From assembly GCF_000384215.1 (NCBI RefSeq), contig NZ_KB913032.1:5848588-5912587 (forward strand): a stretch of DNA of 64,000 nt. Direction: 5' to 3'. The position numbers and the translations under genes are program-made. Below the pieces are notes generated by a model. That model was not told the origin of the DNA and ran no database searches. It saw only the letters and a list, made by a program, of their open reading frames with translations. Origin of the DNA: Amycolatopsis alba DSM 44262 (lineage in GTDB: Bacteria; Actinomycetota; Actinomycetes; Mycobacteriales; Pseudonocardiaceae). The number at the start of each line of letters is the position of its first letter. Position 1 is the stretch's first letter. This document shows positions 43,318 to 51,919 of this stretch, piece by piece.

Positions 43318-45377
43318 TGTCCCGCTTCTTCACCGGTTCCGCCCGTGCGACCGCTTTCGGCCCGCTGACCTGGAAGACCTGGCTCGGGATCGTGCTCGTC
43401 CCGGTGATCGTCGCGCTCGGGCTGGCGTGGGCGTTCTGGTCGCCCGATGACAACCACGGCGCGGCGAAGGCGGCCGTCGTCAACACCGACGAGCCGGTTA
43501 CGGTGAACGGGCAGCTGATCCCGCTCGGCCGTGAACTGGCCGGAAACCTCGTGCACGGCGAGGATTCCGCGTACACCTGGGTGCTCACCGACGCCGAGGA
43601 CGCGAAGAAGGGTATCTCCGACGGGACCTATTCGACGGTCGTGACCATTCCGCCGAACTTCTCCGCGCAGGCCACGTCGACGACGGGAAAGCCGCTCGAC
43701 GCGAAGCAGGCGATCATGCGCGTCGAGACGTCGCAGCGCACCGGTCTCGTCGATCCGGTGGCCAGCCGTGAGGTCGCGAACGCGACGCTCACCGCGCTCA
43801 ACCGGCAGATCGTCGAGACCTATGTGGACAATCTGTACGTCGGGTTCTCCTCGATCCATCAGCAGTTGGTGACCGCGGCCGACGGCGGCGACCAGCTCGT
43901 CGTCGGGCTGCGGGGACTGTCCGACGGGACCGGGAAACTCGCGTCCGGCGCCGGTGAACTCGCCGGTGGGGCGGGAAAACTCAGCGGCGCGGCCGGGCAG
44001 CTGGCGGACGGGGCGCGCAAGCTCGCGAACGGGACCGGACAGCTCACCGCCGGGTCCGGGCAGTTGTCGTCAGGGCTGACCAAGGCCGAGAAGGACACCG
44101 CCCAGTTACCCCGGCTGACCAGGGAACTGGCCGATGGGGCGCAGCAGGTCGCGAACGGCAACAAGCAGCTGGCCGACAAGATCTCGCCGCTGGCGGACAA
44201 GGCCGTCGGGATCATCGACGCGCTGCCCACGGCGGGCGATTCGGCGCGCAAGTTCGCCGAACTCGCGCAGAAATGCACCGGTGACACCAAATTCTGCGCC
44301 GACCTGAAAGCCGCTTCGGAGAAGCTCACGGCCGACGCCGCGATCCTCGACGGCAAACGCGCCGAAATCCGCGACGCCGTCGTGCAGACGAAGAAGGCGG
44401 TGCAAGACCTTTCGGCGGGCTCGCAGAAGGTCGCCGACGGGAACAAGCAGCTCGCGGACAAGTCGAAGGAGCTGGCGAGCGGCATCGGCTCGGCCGCCGA
44501 CGGCGCGCGGAAACTCGACGCCGGTGTCAAGGCGGCCGATTCCGGAGCGCGGCAGCTCGCCGACGGCTCCGGTCAGCTCGCGGGCGGCGCGACCACCCTG
44601 TCCACCGGCGCGGGCGATCTCGCCACCGGCGCCCGCGCCGCGGCCGACGGCAGCAAACGTGCCGAGTCGGGCGCCTCGGAACTGGCCAAGGGCCTGAACG
44701 ACGGCCGGGGCAAGGTGCCCGACTACACCCAGGCCGAACGCGAGCACCTCAAGCAGGTCGCCGCCACCCCCGCGATCGCCGACACCGCGGGTTCGGGCAC
44801 GTTTGGCGAAGGCGCGGTGGCGCTGATCCTCGTGCTGGCGCTGTGGGTGTGCGCGCTGGCGACGTACCAGGTGATCCAGGCGGTGCCGCCGAGCGTGCGC
44901 ACCACACGGGAACCGAGCTGGCGGATCATCCTCGCCGCGGCCGTCCCCGGCGCGACGCTCGCGATGCTGACCGCCCTGATCCTGACCGGGGTGTTCTGGG
45001 CGTTCCTCGGCCTGAGCTTCGGCAAGGCGGTGACCCTGCTGGTGGTGCTCGTGCTCGCGGCCGGGACGTTCACCGTGGTCAACCAAGCGCTGGTGGCGAT
45101 CTTCAAGCGTCCCGGCCGCTTCGCCGCCCTCGCGATCCTCGTCCTCACTGTCGGCGCTTCGCTGGTCTCGACCGTGCCTGGGTTTTTCGGGACCGTGCTG
45201 GGCATCCTGCCGACCAACGGCGCCCTGGTCGCTTTGCGGTCGCTGCTGACGGGCATCGACGGGTTGACGTCGGGGATCGTGCAGCTGGTGGTGTGGCTGG
45301 GAATCGGGACCCTCGCCATGATCCTGGTGACGGATCGGCGGCGGTCCCTGCCGGGCCGGGAACTCCGGCTGGCCTGA
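43317..45377 (+). CDS. YhgE/Pip-family membrane protein
   Basis: A 686-aa protein of the YhgE/Pip (phage infection protein) class, related to ABC-2 type permeases. One N-terminal membrane helix (about 20-40), a long extracellular region with a heptad-like run of Ala/Gly/Ser repeats (about 195-460; LASGAGELAGGAGKL, GARKLANGTGQL, KQLADKSKELASG), and five C-terminal membrane helices (about 500-675). In Gram-positive bacteria such proteins export or help assemble envelope material and occur beside MMPL genes. Translationally coupled to the MMPL-ATPase fusion; a long hairpin follows the stop. Confidence 0.88.
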   Translation: MSRFFTGSARATAFGPLTWKTWLGIVLVPVIVALGLAWAFWSPDDNHGAAKAAVVNTDEPVTVNGQLIPLGRELAGNLVHGEDSAYTWVLTDAEDAKKGISDGTYSTVVTIPPNFSAQATSTTGKPLDAKQAIMRVETSQRTGLVDPVASREVANATLTALNRQIVETYVDNLYVGFSSIHQQLVTAADGGDQLVVGLRGLSDGTGKLASGAGELAGGAGKLSGAAGQLADGARKLANGTGQLTAGSGQLSSGLTKAEKDTAQLPRLTRELADGAQQVANGNKQLADKISPLADKAVGIIDALPTAGDSARKFAELAQKCTGDTKFCADLKAASEKLTADAAILDGKRAEIRDAVVQTKKAVQDLSAGSQKVADGNKQLADKSKELASGIGSAADGARKLDAGVKAADSGARQLADGSGQLAGGATTLSTGAGDLATGARAAADGSKRAESGASELAKGLNDGRGKVPDYTQAEREHLKQVAATPAIADTAGSGTFGEGAVALILVLALWVCALATYQVIQAVPPSVRTTREPSWRIILAAAVPGATLAMLTALILTGVFWAFLGLSFGKAVTLLVVLVLAAGTFTVVNQALVAIFKRPGRFAALAILVLTVGASLVSTVPGFFGTVLGILPTNGALVALRSLLTGIDGLTSGIVQLVVWLGIGTLAMILVTDRRRSLPGRELRLA

Positions 45378-45385
45378 GCCTGCCG

Positions 45386-45448
45386 GCGATGTCCCCAGCG
45401 CCACGCTCGGGACACTGAGCGTCTCGAACGTGGCGCTGGGGACATCGC
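45386..45448. terminator. long bidirectional terminator-like hairpin (element B)
   Basis: 28-bp arms (45386-45413 and 45421-45448) match at 26 positions, with a 7-nt loop ACTGAGC. It fills the 73-bp gap between the convergent YhgE and ABC permease genes, 9 bp and 3 bp from their stops, so it could end transcription from both sides. Confidence 0.82.
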
Positions 45449-45450
45449 GC

Positions 45451-47871
45451 TCAAGCCGCTGCGAGGCCGGCGGTGACGGGAACTCGTCCGGCCCGCCGGG
45501 CCGGGACCAAGGCTGCCAGCGGAGCCGCGAGCAGGGCCGCCGCGACCAGGACCCCCAGCCGTCCCCAGGGTGGCGCGAACACGATCGGCTCACCGCCGCC
45601 CGACGCGACCTCCGTGATCAGCCACGCGGAGGCGATCCCCACCGACAACCCGCAAGCGGCACCGAGAACGGCGACGAACACCGACTCCGCGGTCAGCGCC
45701 GCGCCGAGCCCGCCGCGCGTGAGACCGAGCGCGCGCAGCAGCGCCGATTCCCGCGTCCGCTCCAGGACCGACAGCGAAAGCGTGTTCGTGATCCCGGCGA
45801 AAGCGATCAGCACCGCCAGCGCGGTCAGCGCCCACATGAGGTTCAGCGTTTCCCGCAACGGCGCGGCCGCCTGTTCCTTGATCTCCTGCACACTGCTCAG
45901 TTTCGCGAGCGGCGTGCCGGTCAGCGCCTGCTCCAGTGCCGTCCTGGCCTGATCGGGATCGGCGGTCTTGACGAGCACGCTCCCGTCGTAGCTCTCGTCG
46001 TTCATGGCGAGCGTTCGCTGCTCCGCGAGATCGACCACCGCGAATCCCAGATCGACTCCCGGAGCGTCCACGCTGTCGTAGACCGCCACCACGCGCAGGG
46101 AGCGCACGGTGTCGCCGACGGCGAGCCCGGTCTGGTCGGCGAGGTCCTTGCCGATGGCGATCTCGCCGGGGCCGAGCCTGCCGAGGCGGCCGGAGAGCAC
46201 CGTCGGGCGCAGGAGGTCGCCGCTGACGGCGGTCAGCTGATACGTGCCGTACGTGCCCAAGTCTCCCGAGAACGAGCGGCGGACCGAAGTGGCGGTCACG
46301 CCGGGCACGGCCGCGAGGGTGTCCGCGAGCGAGGCCGGGAGAGGCTTCGTCGTGACCACCGAGGTGACGGTGAAATCCGCGGCGAGCTGGTCGTCCAGTC
46401 CTCGGCTCCGGCCAGCCTCGACGCCCGCGGCCACGGTGGTCGCGAGCGCGACGACGGCGAGGCCGATGGTGAGCGCGGCGGCGCTGGCGGCGGTGCGTTT
46501 GGGGTTGCGGCCGGCGTTGAGCGCGGCCAGGTCGGCGGGCCGCCCCGGCACGAGCGAGCCGAGCGCGCGGACGATCGGTCCCACCACCAGCGGTCCGGCG
46601 GCCAGGGTCGCGCCAAGCAAGGCGACCATCGCCACCATGGCGAGGGCGGCGCCATCCTCCACTGTGGACTGATGGGCCAGCACGCCCGTTCCGACACCGG
46701 CGGCGAACAGGATCACCGCGACGATCGCGCGAGGCCGTCCGGCGCGTTTGGCTTCGGTGGGCGTCCGCAGGGCTTCGATCGGCGCGACCCTGGTCGCGGA
46801 CCACGCCGGGATCGCCGCCGCGAGCGCGGTCACCAGGATCCCGATGGCCACGGCGGCGACCACGGTCCGAGTGGTCAAGGGAAGGTACACGGTCTCCTGA
46901 CCCGCGACGGCCTGCAGCGCGGCGGCGACACCCAGCCCGCCGAACAGCCCGACCGCGGACGCGACCGCGCCCACCACCGCCGCCTCGGCGAGCACGCTGC
47001 CGAAGACCTGCCGTTTCCTGGCGCCCACGCACCGCAGCAAGGCCAGCTCGCGCGATCGCTGGGCGACGAGGATGGTGAACGAGTTGGTGATCACCATCGC
47101 GGCCACCACCATGGCGAGGACAGCGAAGGCGGTGAAGAACTTCGCCAGCCCGGCCGTGTCCGGCGCGGTCTCCCGCAGCAGCTGCGCGGCGGCCTCTTTC
47201 CCCGTCATCACCGAGACGCCCGGCGTCTTCTTCAGGTCCGCGACGAGCTGTGCCTGGCCGACGCCGGGTGAAGCACGCACGACGATCTGGCCGAATGTCG
47301 CCTTGGGGACCAGTTGCCGCAACGTTTCCGGTGACACCAGCAAATTCGTCCCGCCAAGACCGGCGGGACGGTGGAACGTGCCGACCAGTGTCAGCGTGTG
47401 ACGGCCGCCGGTTTCGTCCAGCACGGTCACGGGCTTGCCCAGTTCGAAGCCGTCGGCGCTGTCCCGTTCCATCGCGATTTCCCCGGTGGTACCAGGAAAG
47501 CGGCCGTTCGCGAGGTCGTACGGCCGCAGCTTCTCGTCGGTGCTCAACGCGGTCGCGGCGGCGTCTCGCGGACGCCCGTCGGGGCCGAGCAAGGGTGCGC
47601 TGATGGTGGTCCGGCCCTCAGCGGCGGCGACCCCCGGTACCTGACGGACCTTCTCAAGCGTCGCGTCGTCGAGGTCGGCGCCCCGTTTCGCCTCGATCGA
47701 CGCGTCCACCCCGCGCGTCTCGTAGGAGACCGCTGCCCGCAGTCCCGCGCCGACGGCGTCCGTGAGCACGAAGGAACCGGCCACGAAGGTCACGCCGAGG
47801 GTGACGGCGATGGCCGACAGCAGCAGCCGCAGCGGCCGGGCCTTGAACCCGGCGAGCACGGTTCGCAGCAT
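45451..47871 (-). CDS. ABC transporter permease, MacB/FtsX type
   Basis: An 806-aa permease with two FtsX cores. An N-terminal helix (LLLSAIAVTLGVTFVAGSF) is followed by a large MacB-like extracellular domain (about 45-230), three membrane helices (245-375), a central pair near 410-470, a second extracellular domain and three final helices (about 660-800). Such permeases, with their own ATPase, export peptides, antibiotics or lipoproteins, or act as mechanotransmitters rather than pumps. The ATG at 47871 overlaps the ATPase stop (TGATG). The operon is divergent from an OmpR-type two-component system, its likely regulator. Confidence 0.9.
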   Translation of the reverse strand: MLRTVLAGFKARPLRLLLSAIAVTLGVTFVAGSFVLTDAVGAGLRAAVSYETRGVDASIEAKRGADLDDATLEKVRQVPGVAAAEGRTTISAPLLGPDGRPRDAAATALSTDEKLRPYDLANGRFPGTTGEIAMERDSADGFELGKPVTVLDETGGRHTLTLVGTFHRPAGLGGTNLLVSPETLRQLVPKATFGQIVVRASPGVGQAQLVADLKKTPGVSVMTGKEAAAQLLRETAPDTAGLAKFFTAFAVLAMVVAAMVITNSFTILVAQRSRELALLRCVGARKRQVFGSVLAEAAVVGAVASAVGLFGGLGVAAALQAVAGQETVYLPLTTRTVVAAVAIGILVTALAAAIPAWSATRVAPIEALRTPTEAKRAGRPRAIVAVILFAAGVGTGVLAHQSTVEDGAALAMVAMVALLGATLAAGPLVVGPIVRALGSLVPGRPADLAALNAGRNPKRTAASAAALTIGLAVVALATTVAAGVEAGRSRGLDDQLAADFTVTSVVTTKPLPASLADTLAAVPGVTATSVRRSFSGDLGTYGTYQLTAVSGDLLRPTVLSGRLGRLGPGEIAIGKDLADQTGLAVGDTVRSLRVVAVYDSVDAPGVDLGFAVVDLAEQRTLAMNDESYDGSVLVKTADPDQARTALEQALTGTPLAKLSSVQEIKEQAAAPLRETLNLMWALTALAVLIAFAGITNTLSLSVLERTRESALLRALGLTRGGLGAALTAESVFVAVLGAACGLSVGIASAWLITEVASGGGEPIVFAPPWGRLGVLVAAALLAAPLAALVPARRAGRVPVTAGLAAA

Positions 47872-48569
47872 CACGCCCCCAGCCCGGAGAACTCGGCGAT
47901 CCGGCCGTCGGCCAGCACCACCCGGCGGTCGGTGTACGAGGCCGCCACCGGGTCGTGGGTCACCATCACCACGGTCTGGCCGAGTTCGCGGACCGAGGTG
48001 CGCAGGAAGTCGAGCACCTCGGCGCCGGACCGCGAATCGAGGCTGCCGGTGGGCTCGTCGGCGAACACGACGTCCGGCCTGCCGACGAGCGCGCGGGCAC
48101 ACGCCACCCGCTGCTGCTGGCCGCCGGAGAGTTCACCCGGTTTGTGCCGCAGGCGCTGCCGGAGCCCCAGGGTGCCGACGACGGTGTCGAACCACGCCGG
48201 ATCCGGGCGGCGGCCCGCGAGCCGGAGCCCGAGCAGGATGTTCTCCTCGGCGTTCATGGTCGGCAGGAGGTTGAACGACTGGAACACGAACCCGACCCGG
48301 TCCCGGCGCAGCCTGGTCAGCTCGGCGTCGGACAGGCCGGTGAGGTCCGTTCGTCCGATGTGGACCCGGCCGCCGTCGACGGTGTCCAGTCCGGCGAGGC
48401 AGTGCATGAGGGTCGATTTGCCCGAACCCGAAGGCCCCATTATCGCGGTGAACCGGCCTCGCGGGAAGTCCAAAGTCACGTGGTCCAGCGCCCGCACCGC
48501 CGTGTCACCCCGGCCGTAGACCTTCACGACATCGACCGCGCTCGCGGCGTGTCCGTCCATTGTGTTCAT
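47871..48569 (-). CDS. ABC transporter ATPase, LolD/MacB type
   Basis: A 232-aa ATPase with Walker A GPSGSGKS at 45-52, Q loop FVFQSFNLLPTM, signature LSGGQQQR, Walker B VVFADEPTGSLD and the switch His in MVTHD. Size and the FNLLPTMNAEEN segment place it in the LolD/MacB/BceA-like export group. First gene of the operon with the FtsX permease. Transcribed away from the OmpR gene; the 92-bp gap contains CCTGAA repeats. Confidence 0.93.
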   Translation of the reverse strand: MNTMDGHAASAVDVVKVYGRGDTAVRALDHVTLDFPRGRFTAIMGPSGSGKSTLMHCLAGLDTVDGGRVHIGRTDLTGLSDAELTRLRRDRVGFVFQSFNLLPTMNAEENILLGLRLAGRRPDPAWFDTVVGTLGLRQRLRHKPGELSGGQQQRVACARALVGRPDVVFADEPTGSLDSRSGAEVLDFLRTSVRELGQTVVMVTHDPVAASYTDRRVVLADGRIAEFSGLGA

Positions 48570-48591
48570 TCCGCGATCATGGCGGGAAGCA

Positions 48592-48630
48592 CCTGAACGG
48601 TTCCTGAAACAACCTGAAGAACGCTTCAGG
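48592..48630. promoter_or_regulatory. response-regulator-type repeats between ABC operon and OmpR/HK
   Basis: CCTGAA occurs at 48592, 48603 and 48613, steps of 11 and 10 bp, one helical turn each, and TTCAGG (the inverted copy) at 48625-48630. Helically phased direct repeats are the normal target of OmpR-type regulators. The position suggests control of both divergent units. Confidence 0.6.
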
Positions 48631-48661
48631 AACAGTGGCGGCGATCTGCGAAGATCGTGGC

Positions 48662-49333
48662 ATGCGCGTGCTCGTGGTGGAAGACGAAATGCGGTTGGCC
48701 GAAACCCTCCAATGGGGACTCGAGGCCGACGGCTACGCGGTCGACCTCGCCCACGACGGTCTCGAAGGGCTCGAACTCGCCCAGCTGCACCCGTATCAGG
48801 TGATCGTGCTGGACATCATGCTCCCGAAGCTCAACGGCTACCGCGTCTGCGCGGCGCTGCGGGAACGCGGGGTGAGGACGCCGATCCTCATGCTGACGGC
48901 GAAGAACGGCGAGTACGACGAGGCTGAGGCGCTCGACACCGGCGCCGACGACTATCTGAGCAAGCCGTTCTCGTACGTCGTGCTCACCGCCCGGCTGCGG
49001 GCCCTCATCCGGCGAGGCGCCTCGGGGTCCGCGGGTGTGCTGGAGTTCGGTGATCTCGTGCTCGACCCGGCCAAGCGGACGTGCCGCCGCGCCGGGACGC
49101 CGGTGTCGCTGACCACCAAGGAGTTCGCGGTCCTCGAATGCCTGGTGCGGAACGGCGCGCAGCTGGTGACGAAGCGGGAGATCCTCGACCAGGTCTGGGA
49201 TCTGGCCTACCGGGGCGACCCGAACATCGTGGAGGTCTACGTGAGCGCGCTGCGGCGCAAACTGGACACGCCGTTCGGGCGGCACACCATCGCGACCGTG
49301 CGCGGCGCCGGCTACCGGCTGGTGAGCGAATGA
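48662..49333 (+). CDS. OmpR/PhoB-family response regulator
   Basis: A 223-aa regulator with receiver pocket VEDEM, Asp51 (VIVLDIMLP) and Lys in LSKPFSY, followed by a winged helix (about 125-220; VSLTTKEFAVLECLVRNG, VEVYVSALRRKLD, TVRGAGYRL). ATG 48662 is preferred because the receiver starts there; the open frame begins 27 bp earlier. Its stop overlaps the ATG of the histidine kinase (ATGA). Likely controls the divergent ABC exporter. Confidence 0.93.
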   Translation: MRVLVVEDEMRLAETLQWGLEADGYAVDLAHDGLEGLELAQLHPYQVIVLDIMLPKLNGYRVCAALRERGVRTPILMLTAKNGEYDEAEALDTGADDYLSKPFSYVVLTARLRALIRRGASGSAGVLEFGDLVLDPAKRTCRRAGTPVSLTTKEFAVLECLVRNGAQLVTKREILDQVWDLAYRGDPNIVEVYVSALRRKLDTPFGRHTIATVRGAGYRLVSE

Positions 49334-50700
49334 CCGGCTGGTGGCCCTCGTCGGTGCGGAGGAGCACCGCGCTCTCGGCGGCGCTGCTCTGCGCGATCGT
49401 GTTCACCCTCGGCTGGCTGAGCACCCGCGAGCTGCTGAGCTCGCAACTGTCGGGCAGCGCCGTGAACGCGACGAGGGTTCAGCTGACCAGCCTCGCCGAC
49501 GGCTACCGGACCGGGCAACCGGTGCCGCTCGCCGGTGACGCCCTGTTCGAGGTGGTCGACGACGCCGGGCGACCGGTCGCCAGCAGCGAGAACCTGCGCC
49601 GCTGGGATCCAGCGTGGACGTCGTTGCCGCCCGCGCCCACCGGGGCGCCCGCGGACTGGGAGGTCACCACCAAGGCCACGCTCAAGCCCGGTGACCATCC
49701 GCAGTGGCGCGAATATCGCGAATACACCGTGGTGGGGAAGGTGATCGACAGCGGTGGCCGTCGGCTCACGGTCTATCTGTTCGTGCTGCCGTGGGAGACG
49801 CTCCGGACGTTGGGGACCTTCGACGACACCCTGCGGTTCTTCGTCCCGCTCGCGGTGCTGATCACCGCTTTGGCCGCCTGGCTCGCCGCCGGGCGGGCGC
49901 TGCGCCCGGTGGAGGCGATCCGCCGTGAACTGGCCGAGGTCAGCGGGAGCAGGCTCGACCGCCGGGTCCCGGTGCCCCCGTCCCGTGACGAGGTCGCCCG
50001 GCTGGCCACCACCACGAACGCGACCCTCGACAGGCTGCAGCAGGCGTATGACCAGCAGGAACGCTTCGTCGCCGACGCCAGTCACGAACTGCGCAGTCCC
50101 TTGGCGAGCCTCCGCGCCGGCCTGGAGGTCGCGCTCACCCACGCCGATCGCGCGGATTGGCCCGCCGTCGCCCGCCGGTCGCTGCTCGACGTCCAGCGAC
50201 TGCAGCGCATCACGGCGGATCTCCTCCAGCTGGCCGTCGATCCGGCGGCGATCCCGGAAGACGTCGTCGACCTCGCCGACGTGGTGGGGGAGCAGGTCGC
50301 CGAACGCGCGCTCGAACCAGGTCCCATCGTGGTGTCCGATGTGGACGGTCCGGCGCCGGTGCCCGGCGAACCCGTCCAGTTGGAACGGTTGCTGCGGAAC
50401 CTGCTCGACAACGCGGTGCGGCACGCGCGCTCGTCCGTCACCGTGCGGCTCCGGCGGGAGGCGGGCGAGGCGGTCCTCGAAGTGATCGACGACGGTCCCG
50501 GCATTCCCGCCGCTGATCGCGAGCGCGTCTTCGACCGGTTCGCCCGGCTCGACGACGCCCGCGCGCGGGACGCGGGAGGTACCGGCCTCGGCCTCACGCT
50601 CGCCCGCGACATCGCCGTCCGGCACGGCGGATCGCTGCGCGCGACGGACGGCGATCCGGGCGCGCGGCTGATCGCCAGGCTACCCCTCAGGGGTATGTGA
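49330..50700 (+). CDS. sensor histidine kinase with HAMP domain
   Basis: A 456-aa membrane kinase: helix 1 (about 12-32), extracellular sensor loop (about 33-165), helix 2 (about 168-190), HAMP (190-240), HisKA with DASHELRSPLASL and phospho-His252, and HATPase with NLLDNAVRHA, DDGPGIP and GGTGLGLTLA. ATG 49330 overlaps the response-regulator stop. A copper-type palindrome (50681-50695) lies inside the last codons of this gene, which shows that the copper control region reaches back into it. Confidence 0.92.
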   Translation: MTGWWPSSVRRSTALSAALLCAIVFTLGWLSTRELLSSQLSGSAVNATRVQLTSLADGYRTGQPVPLAGDALFEVVDDAGRPVASSENLRRWDPAWTSLPPAPTGAPADWEVTTKATLKPGDHPQWREYREYTVVGKVIDSGGRRLTVYLFVLPWETLRTLGTFDDTLRFFVPLAVLITALAAWLAAGRALRPVEAIRRELAEVSGSRLDRRVPVPPSRDEVARLATTTNATLDRLQQAYDQQERFVADASHELRSPLASLRAGLEVALTHADRADWPAVARRSLLDVQRLQRITADLLQLAVDPAAIPEDVVDLADVVGEQVAERALEPGPIVVSDVDGPAPVPGEPVQLERLLRNLLDNAVRHARSSVTVRLRREAGEAVLEVIDDGPGIPAADRERVFDRFARLDDARARDAGGTGLGLTLARDIAVRHGGSLRATDGDPGARLIARLPLRGM

Positions 50701-50754
50701 CGCACGATACCCTGCCGGGGTACCTTTAGGCCGTTGCGTTACCCCCCTGGGGTA
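50681..50754. promoter_or_regulatory. three copper-type (CsoR-like) palindromes
   Basis: TACCCCTCAGGGGTA (50681-50695), TACCCTGCCGGGGTA (50708-50722) and TACCCCCCTGGGGTA (50740-50754) are 15-mers with TACCC/GGGTA arms, like CsoR sites known before actinobacterial copper genes. The third ends 14 bp before the chaperone ATG. No csoR gene is visible in the window, so the repressor should be encoded elsewhere. Confidence 0.75.
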
Positions 50755-50768
50755 TGTACGTTGGGTCC

Positions 50769-50975
50769 ATGAGCGAAACGACTTACACCGTCACCGGGAT
50801 GACCTGCGGCCACTGCGCGACCTCGGTCACCGAAGAGGTCTCCAAGATCGACGGCGTCACCGGCGTCCGGGTCGATCTGCCGACCGGCGCCGTGACCGTC
50901 ACCGGTTCCCGTGAACCCGCGGCCGCCGAAGTGCGCGCCGCCGTCGAAGAAGCCGGATATCAGCTGACCGCCTGA
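50769..50975 (+). CDS. copZ: copper chaperone, heavy-metal-associated domain
   Basis: A 68-aa single HMA domain. The metal motif GMTCGHC (residues 10-16) presents two Cys to Cu(I), with VTEEVSKIDGVTGVRVDL as the first helix and strand and GSREPAAAEVRAAVEEAGYQL as the last. It should shuttle Cu(I) to the P1B ATPase two genes downstream. ATG 50769 is chosen over the earlier ATG 50754, which would sit inside the third palindrome. Confidence 0.9.
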   Translation: MSETTYTVTGMTCGHCATSVTEEVSKIDGVTGVRVDLPTGAVTVTGSREPAAAEVRAAVEEAGYQLTA

Positions 50976-51007
50976 GCGGCTTGGCACCCGCACTAAGGAC
51001 TTCCACG

Positions 51008-51919
51008 ATGAACACAGCAGCGAAGCTCTCCGTCTACGGTGTGGTCCTCGCCCTGGTCGCCGGTGGCGCCTGGGCGGCAGGCACCGCTGTCGGTCCGTTT
51101 GCCGGCGCCGCCGGCGTGCCAGGTGGTGAGGACACCGGGCACTCGGACACCCACGGCGGCACCGTCACGGAAGCGGCGCACGGCAAACAGGACCACGAAC
51201 CCGCCGGGCTCGCGTCGACCAGGGGCGGCTACACCCTCACGCCCACCATCACGACGCTCACTCCCGGCACGACGGCCCCTTTCACCTTCCGGATCCTCGG
51301 CGCCGACGGCGCGCCGGTGACCGCCTACGACGTCGAACACGAAAAGCGGATGCATCTCATCGTCGTCCGCCGCGACACCGCGGGCTTCCAGCACATCCAC
51401 CCCGAACTCGGCGAGGACGGCACGTGGACCGTGCCGCTGACCGTCGGCGACGCGGGGATCTACCGCGTCTTCGCCGACTTCAAGCCCAGCGGCGGAGAGG
51501 CGACGACCCTGGGCGCCGACGTCTTCGCCGCCGGTGACTTCCAGCCCGCCGGGTACCGGCCCTCGCACGTCGCGGAGGTCGACGGCTACCAGGTTCACCT
51601 CGACGGCGAACTCGCGCCGGGCGCGTCGTCGAAGGTGACGCTCACCGTCACCAAGAACGGCCGCGACGTCACCGATCTGCAGCCGTACCTGGGTGCCTAC
51701 GGGCACTTGGTCGCGCTGCGCGGCGGCGACCTCGCGTATCTGCACGTCCACCCGGACGGCGAACCCGGTGACGGCCGGACCCCGGCCGGGCCCGCGGTGA
51801 CGTTCTTCGCGGAGGTCCCGACGGGCGGAACTTACCGGCTGTTCCTGGACTTCCAGCACGACGGCAAGGTCCGGACCGCCGAATTCACCGTCGCGACAGG
51901 GGAAGGGAGCCACCGATGA
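51008..51919 (+). CDS. secreted His/Met-containing copper-operon protein
   Basis: A 303-aa exported protein with an N-terminal membrane/signal segment (about 8-30, [21 protein letters not shown]) and a His-rich stretch ([17 protein letters not shown]). Two immunoglobulin-like beta domains follow; the motifs [24 protein letters not shown] and [11 protein letters not shown] place His and Met clusters where they could bind copper. Homologues occur next to copper ATPases in actinobacteria, but the biochemical role (storage, delivery or capture outside the membrane) is not established. AAGGA precedes ATG 51008; the stop overlaps copA (ATGA). Confidence 0.75.
   Translation: MNTAAKLSVYGVVLALVAGGAWAAGTAVGPFAGAAGVPGGEDTGHSDTHGGTVTEAAHGKQDHEPAGLASTRGGYTLTPTITTLTPGTTAPFTFRILGADGAPVTAYDVEHEKRMHLIVVRRDTAGFQHIHPELGEDGTWTVPLTVGDAGIYRVFADFKPSGGEATTLGADVFAAGDFQPAGYRPSHVAEVDGYQVHLDGELAPGASSKVTLTVTKNGRDVTDLQPYLGAYGHLVALRGGDLAYLHVHPDGEPGDGRTPAGPAVTFFAEVPTGGTYRLFLDFQHDGKVRTAEFTVATGEGSHR

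Noticed and set aside
40624..45377. A secondary-metabolite resistance cluster around the MMPL operon
   Set aside because: No polyketide, peptide-synthetase or RiPP core genes in the window; export operon alone is not enough.
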